A stretch of DNA of 64,000 bases, from positions 1 to 64,000 of the forward strand of contig NZ_FNJJ01000015.1 of the NCBI RefSeq assembly GCF_900104265.1, written 5' to 3'. Of the stretch, positions 54,384 through 62,370 are shown piece by piece. Numbering within the stretch: the first letter of the stretch is position 1; each line of letters opens with the position of its first letter. The notes beneath the pieces were generated by a model, which saw only the letters and a program-made list of their open reading frames with translations, searched no databases and had not been told where the DNA came from. The DNA comes from Ectopseudomonas guguanensis (GTDB lineage: Bacteria; Pseudomonadota; Gammaproteobacteria; Pseudomonadales; Pseudomonadaceae). A program made the translations under genes and the position numbers.

Positions 54384-54473
54384 GTAGGGTTGTAGGGTGG
54401 CCGTAGGGTGGGCTTCAGCCCACCAGTGTTTGCCAAGGTGGGCTAAGGCGAATCGCCGCCCGCCCCACCCTAA
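54384..54473. repeat. REP-like repeat cluster, GTAGGGTGG family
   Basis: Three GTAGGGT heads occur close together (54384, 54392, 54403), followed by gggcttcagccc, aaggtgggct and a terminal cgccccaccctaa that pairs with the heads. The layout looks like overlapping or degenerate copies. Confidence 0.6.
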
Positions 54474-54490
54474 GCATCCGTGCTACAACC

Positions 54491-55240
54491 TCAGCCGAGC
54501 TGCTCCATGATCTCGTCGGCGACTTCGGCGTTGTGATAGACGTTCTGCACGTCATCCAGATCTTCGAGCATGTCGATCAGCTTGAAGACCTTCTGCGCGG
54601 TTTCCAGATCGGCAATCGGCGCGCTGATCGAGGGGATCATGGCGATTTCCGCCTCCTCGGCCTTGAAACCGGCAGCGCCCAGCGCCTCGTTGACGGCATG
54701 GAACTCGGTGAAGCTGGTCGATACCAGGGCCGAGCCGTCCTCGCCCATCTCCACGTCATCGGCACCGGCCTCCAGCGCGGCTTCCATGAGGGCATCCTCA
54801 TCGACACCCGGCGCGAAACTGATCTGCCCCTTGCGATCGAACATATAGGCAACCGAACCATCGGTGCCGAGATTGCCGCCGCACTTGGTAAAGGCATGAC
54901 GCACTTCGGCGGCGGTGCGGTTGCGGTTGTCGGTCATCACCTCGACGATGATGGCCACACCACTCGGCGCATAGCCTTCGTAGCTGAATTCGACGACGTT
55001 GTCGGCTTCGTTGTTACCCGCACCACGGGCGATGGCGCGGTCGATCACCTCGCGCGACATGTTGTTGGTCAGCGCCTTGTCCACTGCCAGGCGCAGACGC
55101 GGGTTGTCCGCCGGAATCGGGCCGCCATGCTTGGCAGCAACCGTCAGCTCACGGATCAGCTTGGTGAAGATCTTGCCGCGCTTGGCGTCCTGACGCCCCT
55201 TGCGATGCTTGATATTGGCCCATTTGGAATGACCAGCCAT
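54491..55240 (-). CDS. YebC/PmpR-family probable transcriptional regulator (TACO1-like)
   Basis: The 249-residue protein starts M-A-G-H-S-K-W-A-N-I-K-H-R-K and keeps the three-domain YebC layout throughout. Members act as transcriptional regulators (PmpR represses quorum-sensing genes in P. aeruginosa) or as translation factors for proline-rich sequences. It sits between aspS and ruvC as in P. aeruginosa. Confidence 0.95.
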   Translation of the reverse strand: MAGHSKWANIKHRKGRQDAKRGKIFTKLIRELTVAAKHGGPIPADNPRLRLAVDKALTNNMSREVIDRAIARGAGNNEADNVVEFSYEGYAPSGVAIIVEVMTDNRNRTAAEVRHAFTKCGGNLGTDGSVAYMFDRKGQISFAPGVDEDALMEAALEAGADDVEMGEDGSALVSTSFTEFHAVNEALGAAGFKAEEAEIAMIPSISAPIADLETAQKVFKLIDMLEDLDDVQNVYHNAEVADEIMEQLG

Positions 55241-55274
55241 AACTCACTCCATCTATTAGGTTTTCACAATTGCC

Positions 55275-55304
55275 GGGGCTGGAGAGTTCGAGTCTCTCCG
55301 CCCC
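55275..55304 (+). other. tRNA 3'-end-like fragment between yebC and aspS
   Basis: GAGAG-TTCGAGT-CTCTC is a perfect T-arm with the canonical TTCGANT loop. It resembles the 3' end of tRNA-Leu (CTCTCCGTCCGCACCA) but continues CTCTCCGCCCCAT. It lacks a CCA and any D or anticodon arm. It may be an attachment-site remnant or a chance hairpin (ggggc...gcccc extends the stem). Confidence 0.35.
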
Positions 55305-55312
55305 ATAACGAA

Positions 55313-55334
55313 GAAGCCTGGAAATCCAGGCTTC
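55313..55334 (-). terminator. Hairpin after aspS, weak terminator
   Basis: gaagcctgg-aaat-ccaggcttc is a perfect 9-bp stem 11 bp beyond the aspS stop. On the minus strand it is followed by ttcgttatg, a poor T-run. Confidence 0.5.
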
Positions 55335-55344
55335 TCGTGCAGGC

Positions 55345-57120
55345 TTATTCGGCCTTGGCTTGCTCGCGCAGGCGGATATGCAGCTCGCGCAGCGACTTGG
55401 CATCCACCACGCCCGGCGCCTGGGTCATGACACAGGCCGCGCTCTGGGTTTTCGGGAAGGCAATCACTTCGCGGATCGAGCTGGCGCCGGTCATCAGCAT
55501 CACCAGGCGATCCAGACCGAAGGCCAGACCACCGTGGGGCGGCGCACCGTACTTGAGCGCATCGAGCAGGAAGCCGAACTTCTCCTGCTGCTCGTCTTCG
55601 CTGATGCCGAGCACACGGAACACGGTCTGCTGCATGGCCTTGTCGTGGATACGGATCGAGCCGCCACCCAGCTCGGTGCCGTTGAGCACCATGTCGTAGG
55701 CACGCGACAGCGCAGCCGCCGGGTTGGCCTCCAGCTCCTCGGGGGTGCACTTGGGCGAAGTGAAGGGGTGGTGCATGGCGGTCAGGCTGCCGTCGTCGTT
55801 CTCCTCGAACATCGGGAAATCGACGACCCACAGCGGCGCCCACTCGCAGGTGAACAGGTTCAGGTCATGACCCAGCTTGATGCGCAGCGCGCCCAGAGCC
55901 TCGCTGACGATCTTGGCCTTGTCGGCACCGAAGAACACGATATCGCCATCGACCGCACCAACGCGGTCGAGGATGACATTGATGTTGTCCAGCGGGATGT
56001 TCTTGACGATCGGCGACTGCAGACCGTCAACGCCGGCCGCACGTTCGTTGACCTTGATATAGGCCAGGCCCTTGGCGCCGTAGATGCCGACGAACTTGGT
56101 GTAGTCGTCGATCTGCTTGCGCGGCATGCTCGCCCCGCCCGGTACGCGCAGCGCGGTAACGCGGCATTTGGGGTCGTTGGCCGGACCTGCGAAGACCTTG
56201 AATTCGACGTCCTTGAGCTGGTCCTCGACGTCCACCAGCTCCAGCGGGATGCGCAAGTCCGGCTTGTCCGAACCGAAGCGGCGCATGGCTTCGGCCAGCG
56301 GCATGTGCGGCAGCTCGCCGAACTCGACGCCCAGCACTTCCTTGAACAGGTTGCGCACCATGGTCTCGGTGATGTCCATGATGTCCTTTTCATCGAGGAA
56401 GCTGGTCTCGATGTCGATCTGGGTAAATTCCGGCTGACGGTCAGCGCGCAGGTCCTCGTCGCGGAAGCACTTGGCGATCTGGTAGTAGCGGTCGAAGCCG
56501 GCCACCATCAGCAGTTGCTTGAACAGCTGCGGCGACTGCGGCAGGGCGAAGAAGCTGCCGGCGTGGGTGCGGCTCGGCACCAGGTAATCGCGGGCACCTT
56601 CCGGGGTGGCGCGGGTCAGGATCGGCGTCTCGACGTCGAGGAAGCCGTTGTCGTCCAGGTAGCGGCGGATGCTCGAGGTGATGCGCGAACGCAGCTTGAG
56701 CTTCTCGGCCATTTCCGGGCGACGCAGGTCGATGAAGCGGTAGCGCAGGCGGGTTTCCTCGCCGACGTCGGTGTATTCGTTGAGCGGGAACGGCGGAGTC
56801 TCCGCCTCGTTGAGCACGTCCAGCTCGTAACCCAGCACTTCGATGGCGCCGGAAGCCATGTTCGGGTTGACCGCACCGGCCGGACGCAGGCGCACCTTGC
56901 CGGTGATCTTCACCACGTACTCGCTGCGCACGCGGTCGGCCTTGGCGAAGGTCTCGGCGCGATCCGGGTCGAACACCACCTGGGCCAGGCCTTCACGATC
57001 ACGAATATCGAGGAAGATCACCCCGCCATGGTCGCGGCGACGGTGTACCCAGCCGCAAAGGGTGATTTCCTGGCCATCCAGGCTCTCGTTCAACTGGCCG
57101 CAATAGTGGCTGCGCATCAT
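55345..57120 (-). CDS. aspS: Aspartate--tRNA(Asp/Asn) ligase
   Basis: The 591-residue class II synthetase has an OB anticodon domain (about 1-110, L-C-G-W-V-H-R-R-R-D-H-G-G), the catalytic core with motif 2 F-R-D-E-D-L-R-A-D-R-Q-P-E-F and motif 3 G-L-D-R, and the bacterial GAD insertion (about 290-410). Pseudomonas AspRS is generally non-discriminating. Start MMRSHYCG at 57120; the second ATG is equally possible. Confidence 0.98.
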   Translation of the reverse strand: MMRSHYCGQLNESLDGQEITLCGWVHRRRDHGGVIFLDIRDREGLAQVVFDPDRAETFAKADRVRSEYVVKITGKVRLRPAGAVNPNMASGAIEVLGYELDVLNEAETPPFPLNEYTDVGEETRLRYRFIDLRRPEMAEKLKLRSRITSSIRRYLDDNGFLDVETPILTRATPEGARDYLVPSRTHAGSFFALPQSPQLFKQLLMVAGFDRYYQIAKCFRDEDLRADRQPEFTQIDIETSFLDEKDIMDITETMVRNLFKEVLGVEFGELPHMPLAEAMRRFGSDKPDLRIPLELVDVEDQLKDVEFKVFAGPANDPKCRVTALRVPGGASMPRKQIDDYTKFVGIYGAKGLAYIKVNERAAGVDGLQSPIVKNIPLDNINVILDRVGAVDGDIVFFGADKAKIVSEALGALRIKLGHDLNLFTCEWAPLWVVDFPMFEENDDGSLTAMHHPFTSPKCTPEELEANPAAALSRAYDMVLNGTELGGGSIRIHDKAMQQTVFRVLGISEDEQQEKFGFLLDALKYGAPPHGGLAFGLDRLVMLMTGASSIREVIAFPKTQSAACVMTQAPGVVDAKSLRELHIRLREQAKAE

Positions 57121-57318
57121 GATCGTGTTTCGCTTCTCTAAGGTCTTGGATAGGTCAGGCAGCCCCCAGCACCCTGGGCAGGAGCCACGCCGCGGCAAAC
57201 GTCCAACCGTACGCCGCGCTTCGATAAAGCGCCGGATTATATAGCGTAAATCGTCGTGACGCAGCCGCCCGGCAGATGGCCTCTATAATGAAGAGCGCCT
57301 CCTGCCTGGAGAACGACC

Positions 57319-58437
57319 ATGGCCCTACCCGATCGCAGCGACCTGTCCGACGACCTGCTGGAAGACTTTCGCCTCGACGCAGCCGAGCAGTTTCCCCGCT
57401 GCGAACAATTGCTGATCGAACTGGAGCACGCGCCAAGGAGCAGCGAGCGGCTGCGTGAGCTGTTCCGCCTGATCCATACGCTCAAGGGCAACCTCGGCTA
57501 TGTCGACCTCAACGAGCTGATGCCGTTGCCACAAGCCATGGAAGATGTACTCGACGCGCTGCGCTCGGGCCGCCTGGCATTCGACAGCCTGCTCGGGGAC
57601 ATCCTGCTGCTGAGCCTCGACCACCTGCGCGCCCTGGTGCATCAGGCACTGGGCGGCACCGATTCAGCCCTGAGCGACAGCCAGGTGACCCAGCTCTGCA
57701 ACGCCCTGCAGGCCCTGGCCGTGGCGCCAGCCGAGCAGCAGACCGAAGCCCGCATCGCGCTGCTGCAGCAGATGGATCCCAGTACCCGCCTGCAGTCAGC
57801 TGACGAGGCGCAACCAGACCGCGCCGAAGCCTTGCTGGCACGCCATGGAATCGCGCCCCAGGCCGATCTGCAGTTCTTCTGCGCGCTGGCCGAGGCCGCC
57901 GAACAGCGTTCGCCCTACTGGCGCGGGCGCAACCTGCGCCTGCTGGAACTGGCGCTGAGCATCAATGCAACCGGTGGACATGCCGAAAAGCCGGAGCAAC
58001 TGGCGGCCGCCGTCTGCCTGCATGACCTTGGCATGGCCTTCCTGCCCCTGGAACTGCTGCACAAGCAAAGCCATTTGAGCCGCGAAGAGCGACGCATGAT
58101 GCAGAGCCACCCACGCCTGGCCAGCGACCTGCTCAGACGCATGCCGGAGTGGGCAGGCGCGATGGAAATCATCCTTCAGCATCAGGAACACGCCGACGGC
58201 AGCGGTTACCCCAAGGGCCTGCGTGAAAGCGAGATCGCCCCCGGCGCACTGATCCTGCACATCGTCGACACCTTCGACGCAAGAACCCATGAACGCGCGC
58301 ACCAGACACTGAGCAAACGCCCCCTGCTACGCGCGATCCTCGAGATCAACAACCTCGCCGGCCAGCAATTCAGCCCACAGTGGGTGGACGCATTCAACCG
58401 CACGCTGCAGCAGAAGCCCGAGCTGGCGCATGGCTGA
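57319..58437 (+). CDS. HPt domain fused to a degenerate HD-GYP domain
   Basis: The 372-residue protein has an N-terminal HPt domain (about 10-105) with the phospho-acceptor in L-I-H-T-L-K-G-N-L-G and a C-terminal HD-GYP domain (about 195-355). The HD motif L-H-D-L-G is present but the following K of canonical H-D-I-G-K is M, and the H-H-E signature is H-Q-E before D-G-S-G-Y-P. These changes could weaken metal binding or catalysis. It starts at 57319, divergent from aspS. No cognate kinase is adjacent. It may be read with dps, 193 bp downstream. Confidence 0.85.
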   Translation: MALPDRSDLSDDLLEDFRLDAAEQFPRCEQLLIELEHAPRSSERLRELFRLIHTLKGNLGYVDLNELMPLPQAMEDVLDALRSGRLAFDSLLGDILLLSLDHLRALVHQALGGTDSALSDSQVTQLCNALQALAVAPAEQQTEARIALLQQMDPSTRLQSADEAQPDRAEALLARHGIAPQADLQFFCALAEAAEQRSPYWRGRNLRLLELALSINATGGHAEKPEQLAAAVCLHDLGMAFLPLELLHKQSHLSREERRMMQSHPRLASDLLRRMPEWAGAMEIILQHQEHADGSGYPKGLRESEIAPGALILHIVDTFDARTHERAHQTLSKRPLLRAILEINNLAGQQFSPQWVDAFNRTLQQKPELAHG

Positions 58438-58508
58438 AAGCCAGGCGCATGAATGACCATAGCGCGACCTCGCGCCGGCAGGTTTGTGCCCGAAAATGAA
58501 CCGCGCGT

Positions 58509-58542
58509 TATCAATAGCCTCTAAACATCGCTTTCATTGATA
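58509..58542. promoter_or_regulatory. Inverted repeat upstream of dps, possible operator
   Basis: TATCAAT and ATTGATA form a 7-bp inverted repeat with a 20-bp spacer, about 90-120 bp before the dps start. LysR-type regulators such as OxyR bind similar dyads and control dps in some bacteria. The match is modest. Confidence 0.3.
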
Positions 58543-58630
58543 TAAGCCAAGATCATCCCGACGCCCTGCGTGTTAGGCTCCGGCCAACACTGCGGATAGA
58601 ACCCTGGGCTCACCTGAAAGGAGAAAAACC

Positions 58631-59101
58631 ATGGAAATCAATATCGGAATCGCCGAACAGGATCGCGCCGCAATCGCCGAAGGCCTTTCGCGCCTGCTGG
58701 CCGACACCTATACCCTGTACCTGAAGACCCACAACTTCCACTGGAACGTTACCGGGCCGATGTTCAACACCCTGCACCTGATGTTCGAGGGTCAGTACAC
58801 CGAACTGGCCCTGGCAGTCGATGCAATCGCCGAGCGCATTCGCGCACTGGGCTTCCCGGCTCCCGGCACCTATGCGGCCTATGCCCGCCTGTCCTCGATC
58901 AAGGAAGAGGAAGGCGTACCCAGCGCCGAGGAAATGATCAAACAGCTGGTACAGGGCCAGGAGGCCGTCGTACGCACCGCTCGCGGCATCTTCCCGCTGC
59001 TGGACAAGGTCAGCGACGAGCCCACCGCCGACCTTCTGACCCAGCGCATGCAGGTGCACGAGAAAACCGCCTGGATGCTACGCAGTCTGCTAGCTGCTTG
59101 A
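58631..59101 (+). CDS. dps: Dps-family DNA-binding ferritin-like protein
   Basis: The 156-residue four-helix protein has K-T-H-N-F-H-W-N-V-x-G and D-A-I-A-E-R-I-R-A-L-G, the intersubunit ferroxidase site of Dps. It stores iron and shields DNA from peroxide. The start follows aaaggagaaaaacc. A terminator lies 9 bp after the stop. Confidence 0.95.
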   Translation: MEINIGIAEQDRAAIAEGLSRLLADTYTLYLKTHNFHWNVTGPMFNTLHLMFEGQYTELALAVDAIAERIRALGFPAPGTYAAYARLSSIKEEEGVPSAEEMIKQLVQGQEAVVRTARGIFPLLDKVSDEPTADLLTQRMQVHEKTAWMLRSLLAA

Positions 59102-59109
59102 GATGCTCG

Positions 59110-59134
59110 AAGGCCCGGTTATCCGGGCCTTTTC
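59110..59134 (+). terminator. Intrinsic terminator after dps
   Basis: aggcccgg-ttat-ccgggcct is an 8-bp stem followed by tttcatt. Confidence 0.8.
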
Positions 59135-59196
59135 ATTAGGCACGAGACACCGCTCTGATCTATGCTCTGGCCATTCGCCATCGAGTTTCCAAGTCC

Positions 59197-60264
59197 ATGA
59201 GTCAATCCAGCAAACCGCCCAGCATCATCGAACTGTATCCGGAGGAAACCCGCGAGGCGGCCGAGCTCCTGAAGCAGGCCGTACCGCTGATGATGCGCCA
59301 TGACATTCCGCCCAATCCCGTGCACTACGCGCTGTGGTACACCTACAGCCGAGGCAGCGAGCCGGAACTGAACCGCCGCCTGGACAAGGTGGTCGAGGAC
59401 TTCGACGTATTTCCCGCAGAAACCGCCAGCCGGCTGTTTCGCGACTACATCATCCGCGGCGAACTGGATGAGGCACGCGCCGGCCAGCAACAGGTCATCG
59501 AACTGGTCGATGACATCGAAGGCGACGTCTCGCGTAGCGTGATCGGCAGCCAGCACTACCAGCAGAGCCTGAGCCAGGGCCTCAGCGCGCTGCAGGAGCC
59601 GATCATCGACGACCTGCCCAGCGTGCTCAGCGACCTGCAGGAAAGCACCCAGCTGATGCAGGATCAGCAGGAAAAATTCCTCTACCGCCTGCGCGCCGCG
59701 CAAGAGGAAATCACCCACCTGCGCAGCCAGCTGGAGCGCGCCCACCTCGCGGCGACGCTCGACAGCCTGACCCGCGTGTTCAACCGCCACGCCTTCACCC
59801 GCCTGCTGGAGCGCGCCCTGGCCGAGTCGCAGCAGGGACTGGCGCTGGTGATTCTGGATATCGACCACTTCAAACAGTTCAACGACCAGTACGGCCATCC
59901 GCTCGGCGACCGCGTACTGCAACACGTCGGCCAGCTGCTGCGCGATCTGCTGCCACCGGAAGCCTTTGCCGCACGCTATGGCGGCGAAGAGTTTTGCGTG
60001 GTGCTACGCAAGTGCATGGGTATCAACGAAGTTCTCGACTTCGCCGAAAGACTGCGTCACAAGATCCAGTCCCTGAGGGTCAAGGTCAGGCGAACCGATC
60101 AGGTTCTCGACAGCATCACCGCTTCCTTCGGCTGCGCCATGGCCGAACCCGGCGACACCTTCGAATCACTGCTGACCCGCGCCGATGACGCGCTCTATCA
60201 GGCCAAACGCGCAGGCCGCAACCAGGTGCACCCCATCATCGGCGAAAAGATGCTAACTGCTTGA
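59197..60264 (+). CDS. GGDEF-domain diguanylate cyclase
   Basis: The 355-residue soluble protein has an N-terminal regulatory region (about 1-150, ending in a coiled coil I-T-H-L-R-S-Q-L-E-R-A) and a C-terminal GGDEF domain (about 185-350) with an intact R-Y-G-G-E-E-F active site. No R-x-x-D inhibitory site is visible five residues before it. It should make c-di-GMP. It is monocistronic between dps and the cold-shock gene. Confidence 0.92.
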   Translation: MSQSSKPPSIIELYPEETREAAELLKQAVPLMMRHDIPPNPVHYALWYTYSRGSEPELNRRLDKVVEDFDVFPAETASRLFRDYIIRGELDEARAGQQQVIELVDDIEGDVSRSVIGSQHYQQSLSQGLSALQEPIIDDLPSVLSDLQESTQLMQDQQEKFLYRLRAAQEEITHLRSQLERAHLAATLDSLTRVFNRHAFTRLLERALAESQQGLALVILDIDHFKQFNDQYGHPLGDRVLQHVGQLLRDLLPPEAFAARYGGEEFCVVLRKCMGINEVLDFAERLRHKIQSLRVKVRRTDQVLDSITASFGCAMAEPGDTFESLLTRADDALYQAKRAGRNQVHPIIGEKMLTA

Positions 60265-60437
60265 TTTGAGAAGCCCCCCGCCTTTGCTGTTAAATAGGTC
60301 CGCGCGTCGCGTTACCATCCTGCGGCGCCGCCAACCTTGTATACCGGCGCGCGCCATGGCCGTTCAGCTTGCCATAAGCAAAGTGCGCTCCCTCCGCGAC
60401 ACCTTGAGTCATCATTCAATCAGTGAGTTCGTCAAAG

Positions 60438-61052
60438 ATGTTGAAGATTGCCCATCTCGTGACAGGGTTTGCCGCCCTGCTGCTGTCCGCCGTACCCGGC
60501 TTTTCCACTTCGTTCCTGACCACCCCGGATGCCGTCTACCTGGCCCTGACCGGCCTGCTCAACCTGCTTGCGGCAGCGCAACAACCGAACCTGCCAGGCG
60601 TACGCCAACAGCTGCTGGGCCTGTCCTCTGCCCTGCTGATCCTGGCTGCCGTGGTCCAGAGCCTGATCCTGCTGGCACCGCTGCCGAACATCGGCGGCCA
60701 ACCTGCCATCTGGCTGCCGCTACTGACCGTGGTCGTGGCCGTAGTGCTGAGCCTGGCGGCGCAGCTCAACGCCCAGCCTCGCAGCCGGGAACACCATGCA
60801 TCCCAGCCGGCCAGTTCCGGCACGCCTCAGGAAGACCGCGAGACCGGGACGGTCAAGTGGTTCAATACCTCCAAGGGGTTCGGCTTCATCTCCCGCGACT
60901 CGGGCGAAGACATCTTCGTGCACTTTCGCGCCATTCGTGGCGAGGGCCATCGCGTGCTGGTCGAGGGCCAGCGCGTGGAGTTCTCGGTCATGCAGCGTGA
61001 CAAGGGCCTGCAGGCCGAAGACGTGATCGCGGCGGCCCCTTCGCGGCGCTGA
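60438..61052 (+). CDS. Membrane-anchored cold-shock-domain protein
   Basis: The 204-residue protein has three to four N-terminal membrane segments (about 1-115) and a C-terminal cold-shock domain (about 137-200) with T-G-T-V-K-W-F-N, K-G-F-G-F-I (RNP1) and D-I-F-V-H-F (RNP2). Cold-shock domains bind single-stranded RNA or DNA. The ATG at 60438 (MLKIAHLV) begins the first helix; a GTG at 60423 is an alternative. It is followed by a terminator. Confidence 0.85.
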   Translation: MLKIAHLVTGFAALLLSAVPGFSTSFLTTPDAVYLALTGLLNLLAAAQQPNLPGVRQQLLGLSSALLILAAVVQSLILLAPLPNIGGQPAIWLPLLTVVVAVVLSLAAQLNAQPRSREHHASQPASSGTPQEDRETGTVKWFNTSKGFGFISRDSGEDIFVHFRAIRGEGHRVLVEGQRVEFSVMQRDKGLQAEDVIAAAPSRR

Positions 61053-61062
61053 CGGCACACAG

Positions 61063-61091
61063 AGAAAAGCCCGGGAAACCGGGCTTTTTCG
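61063..61091. terminator. Intrinsic terminator between the cold-shock gene and slyX
   Basis: aaaagcccggg-aaa-ccgggctttttc is an 8-9 bp stem with A/T flanks on both sides, serving both converging genes. Confidence 0.85.
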
Positions 61092-61093
61092 TA

Positions 61094-61300
61094 TCAGTAG
61101 TGCGGCGGCGGCGCTTCGTCTTCGGCGATACCGGCGAGCCCATTCAACTCTTCCTGACGGCGGGCCAGAGCGGCCAATTGCAGCTGCATGCGCTCGATGC
61201 GGCGATTCTGCTCGACCAGCTCATCGCTCAAGGCCTGAATGGTGTCATCCTGAAAGGCCAGGCGGCTTTCCAGCTCCATGATCCGCGACTCGAGGCTCAT
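61094..61300 (-). CDS. slyX: SlyX family protein
   Basis: The 68-residue coiled-coil protein (M-S-L-E-S-R-I-M-E-L-E-S-R...) ends P-P-P-H-Y as SlyX does. Function unknown. It overlaps the HIT gene by 4 bp (ATGA). Confidence 0.9.
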   Translation of the reverse strand: MSLESRIMELESRLAFQDDTIQALSDELVEQNRRIERMQLQLAALARRQEELNGLAGIAEDEAPPPHY

Positions 61301-61728
61301 GCGGATTCTCCGGCGAACTGGAAGTCCTCGGTCAGCACCAGGCGCAGCTTGTCGACGATCCGCGCCACCTGCTGCCCGGAGTAAGGCTGCGCCGGATGCC
61401 GCCCCCAGACCGGCGCAGGCCAGGCGACGTCATCGCGGCGGCGCACGATCACATGCATGTGCAACTGGCTGACCACGTTGCCAAGCGTGGCCACGTTCAT
61501 CTTGTCGGCGGCGAAGGTGTCCTTGAGAACTTCGGCCAGCAAGGTGGTTTCATGCCAGAGCTGGCGCTGATCAGCAGCATCGAGCTGAAACAGCTCGCTG
61601 ACCTCTTCGCGGCGCGGCACGAGGATGAACCAGGGGTAGTTGCAATCGTTCATCAACAGCAGGTGGCAGAGGGGAAAGTCCCCGACCAGCAGGCAATCCT
61701 GCTGCAGACGTGTATCCAGGGTGAACAT
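61297..61728 (-). CDS. HIT-family nucleotide-binding protein
   Basis: The 143-residue protein has a Q-L-H-M-H-V-I motif (about 91-97), a variant of the H-x-H-x-H histidine triad. Its substrate is not known. The ATG at 61728 follows gaggagagcctg, which is a good ribosome binding site. It heads a two-gene operon with slyX. Confidence 0.88.
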   Translation of the reverse strand: MFTLDTRLQQDCLLVGDFPLCHLLLMNDCNYPWFILVPRREEVSELFQLDAADQRQLWHETTLLAEVLKDTFAADKMNVATLGNVVSQLHMHVIVRRRDDVAWPAPVWGRHPAQPYSGQQVARIVDKLRLVLTEDFQFAGESA

Positions 61729-62370
61729 CAGGCTCTCCTCCTTAACAGATCGATCAAGCGTAGCGCCAGGATGGGCGCGCAGCATACGCGGGCGCGATGG
61801 ACAATTCATCCGGGGCGCCGCGCACCAACGCAATGCAGCATGGGCATGCGCGCACCGCAGACGTGCACCATTTTGTTTCCTACCGTAATAGGCAATGCCA
61901 AACGTTACCGGCGATACGCCAGACGACGAGCCGGCGCCGCCCCGTCCGAGACCGAGCATGAGGGCAGCCGGCCCCTCGGCAAACCGCCTGAAAGCAGCGT
62001 CCGCGCCCTCGGCCAAGAGGATGCACACCTTAAAATCAAGGTTTTAGCGCGAACGACGGGTTTTGAGCATGACTTTTGCTAACAGTGAGAGCAATGCTCG
62101 GCAAGCCGTGCAGTCGACCAATAACAGCGGCCCAGACACCCAGAGCCGCGATGGCGTTGGTGCAACGAAACGCAAGTACAGAGCTATAGATTTGCGACAT
62201 TCTTCAATGCACGATGCGACACCGGCATGAACGAAGACGCATTGAATAGACTGCAACTATCGCCAACATTGGCTGCGTGCTATAAGTTAGCGCCGACACA
62301 AAAAGAAAGAGCCGCCCATATAACAAAACAGTGGGCAGCGCAACTCTTCTAAACCCAAGGAGCAATCACG
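61729..62370. other. Long non-coding leader upstream of the OprD porin (642 bp)
   Basis: This divergent gap contains no convincing gene. It should hold the promoters of the HIT operon and the porin. Near 61868-61920 the base composition is more even than in genes. A short open frame (62044-62256, minus) lacks typical codon use. Porin leaders in Pseudomonas often host several regulatory sites. Confidence 0.4.
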
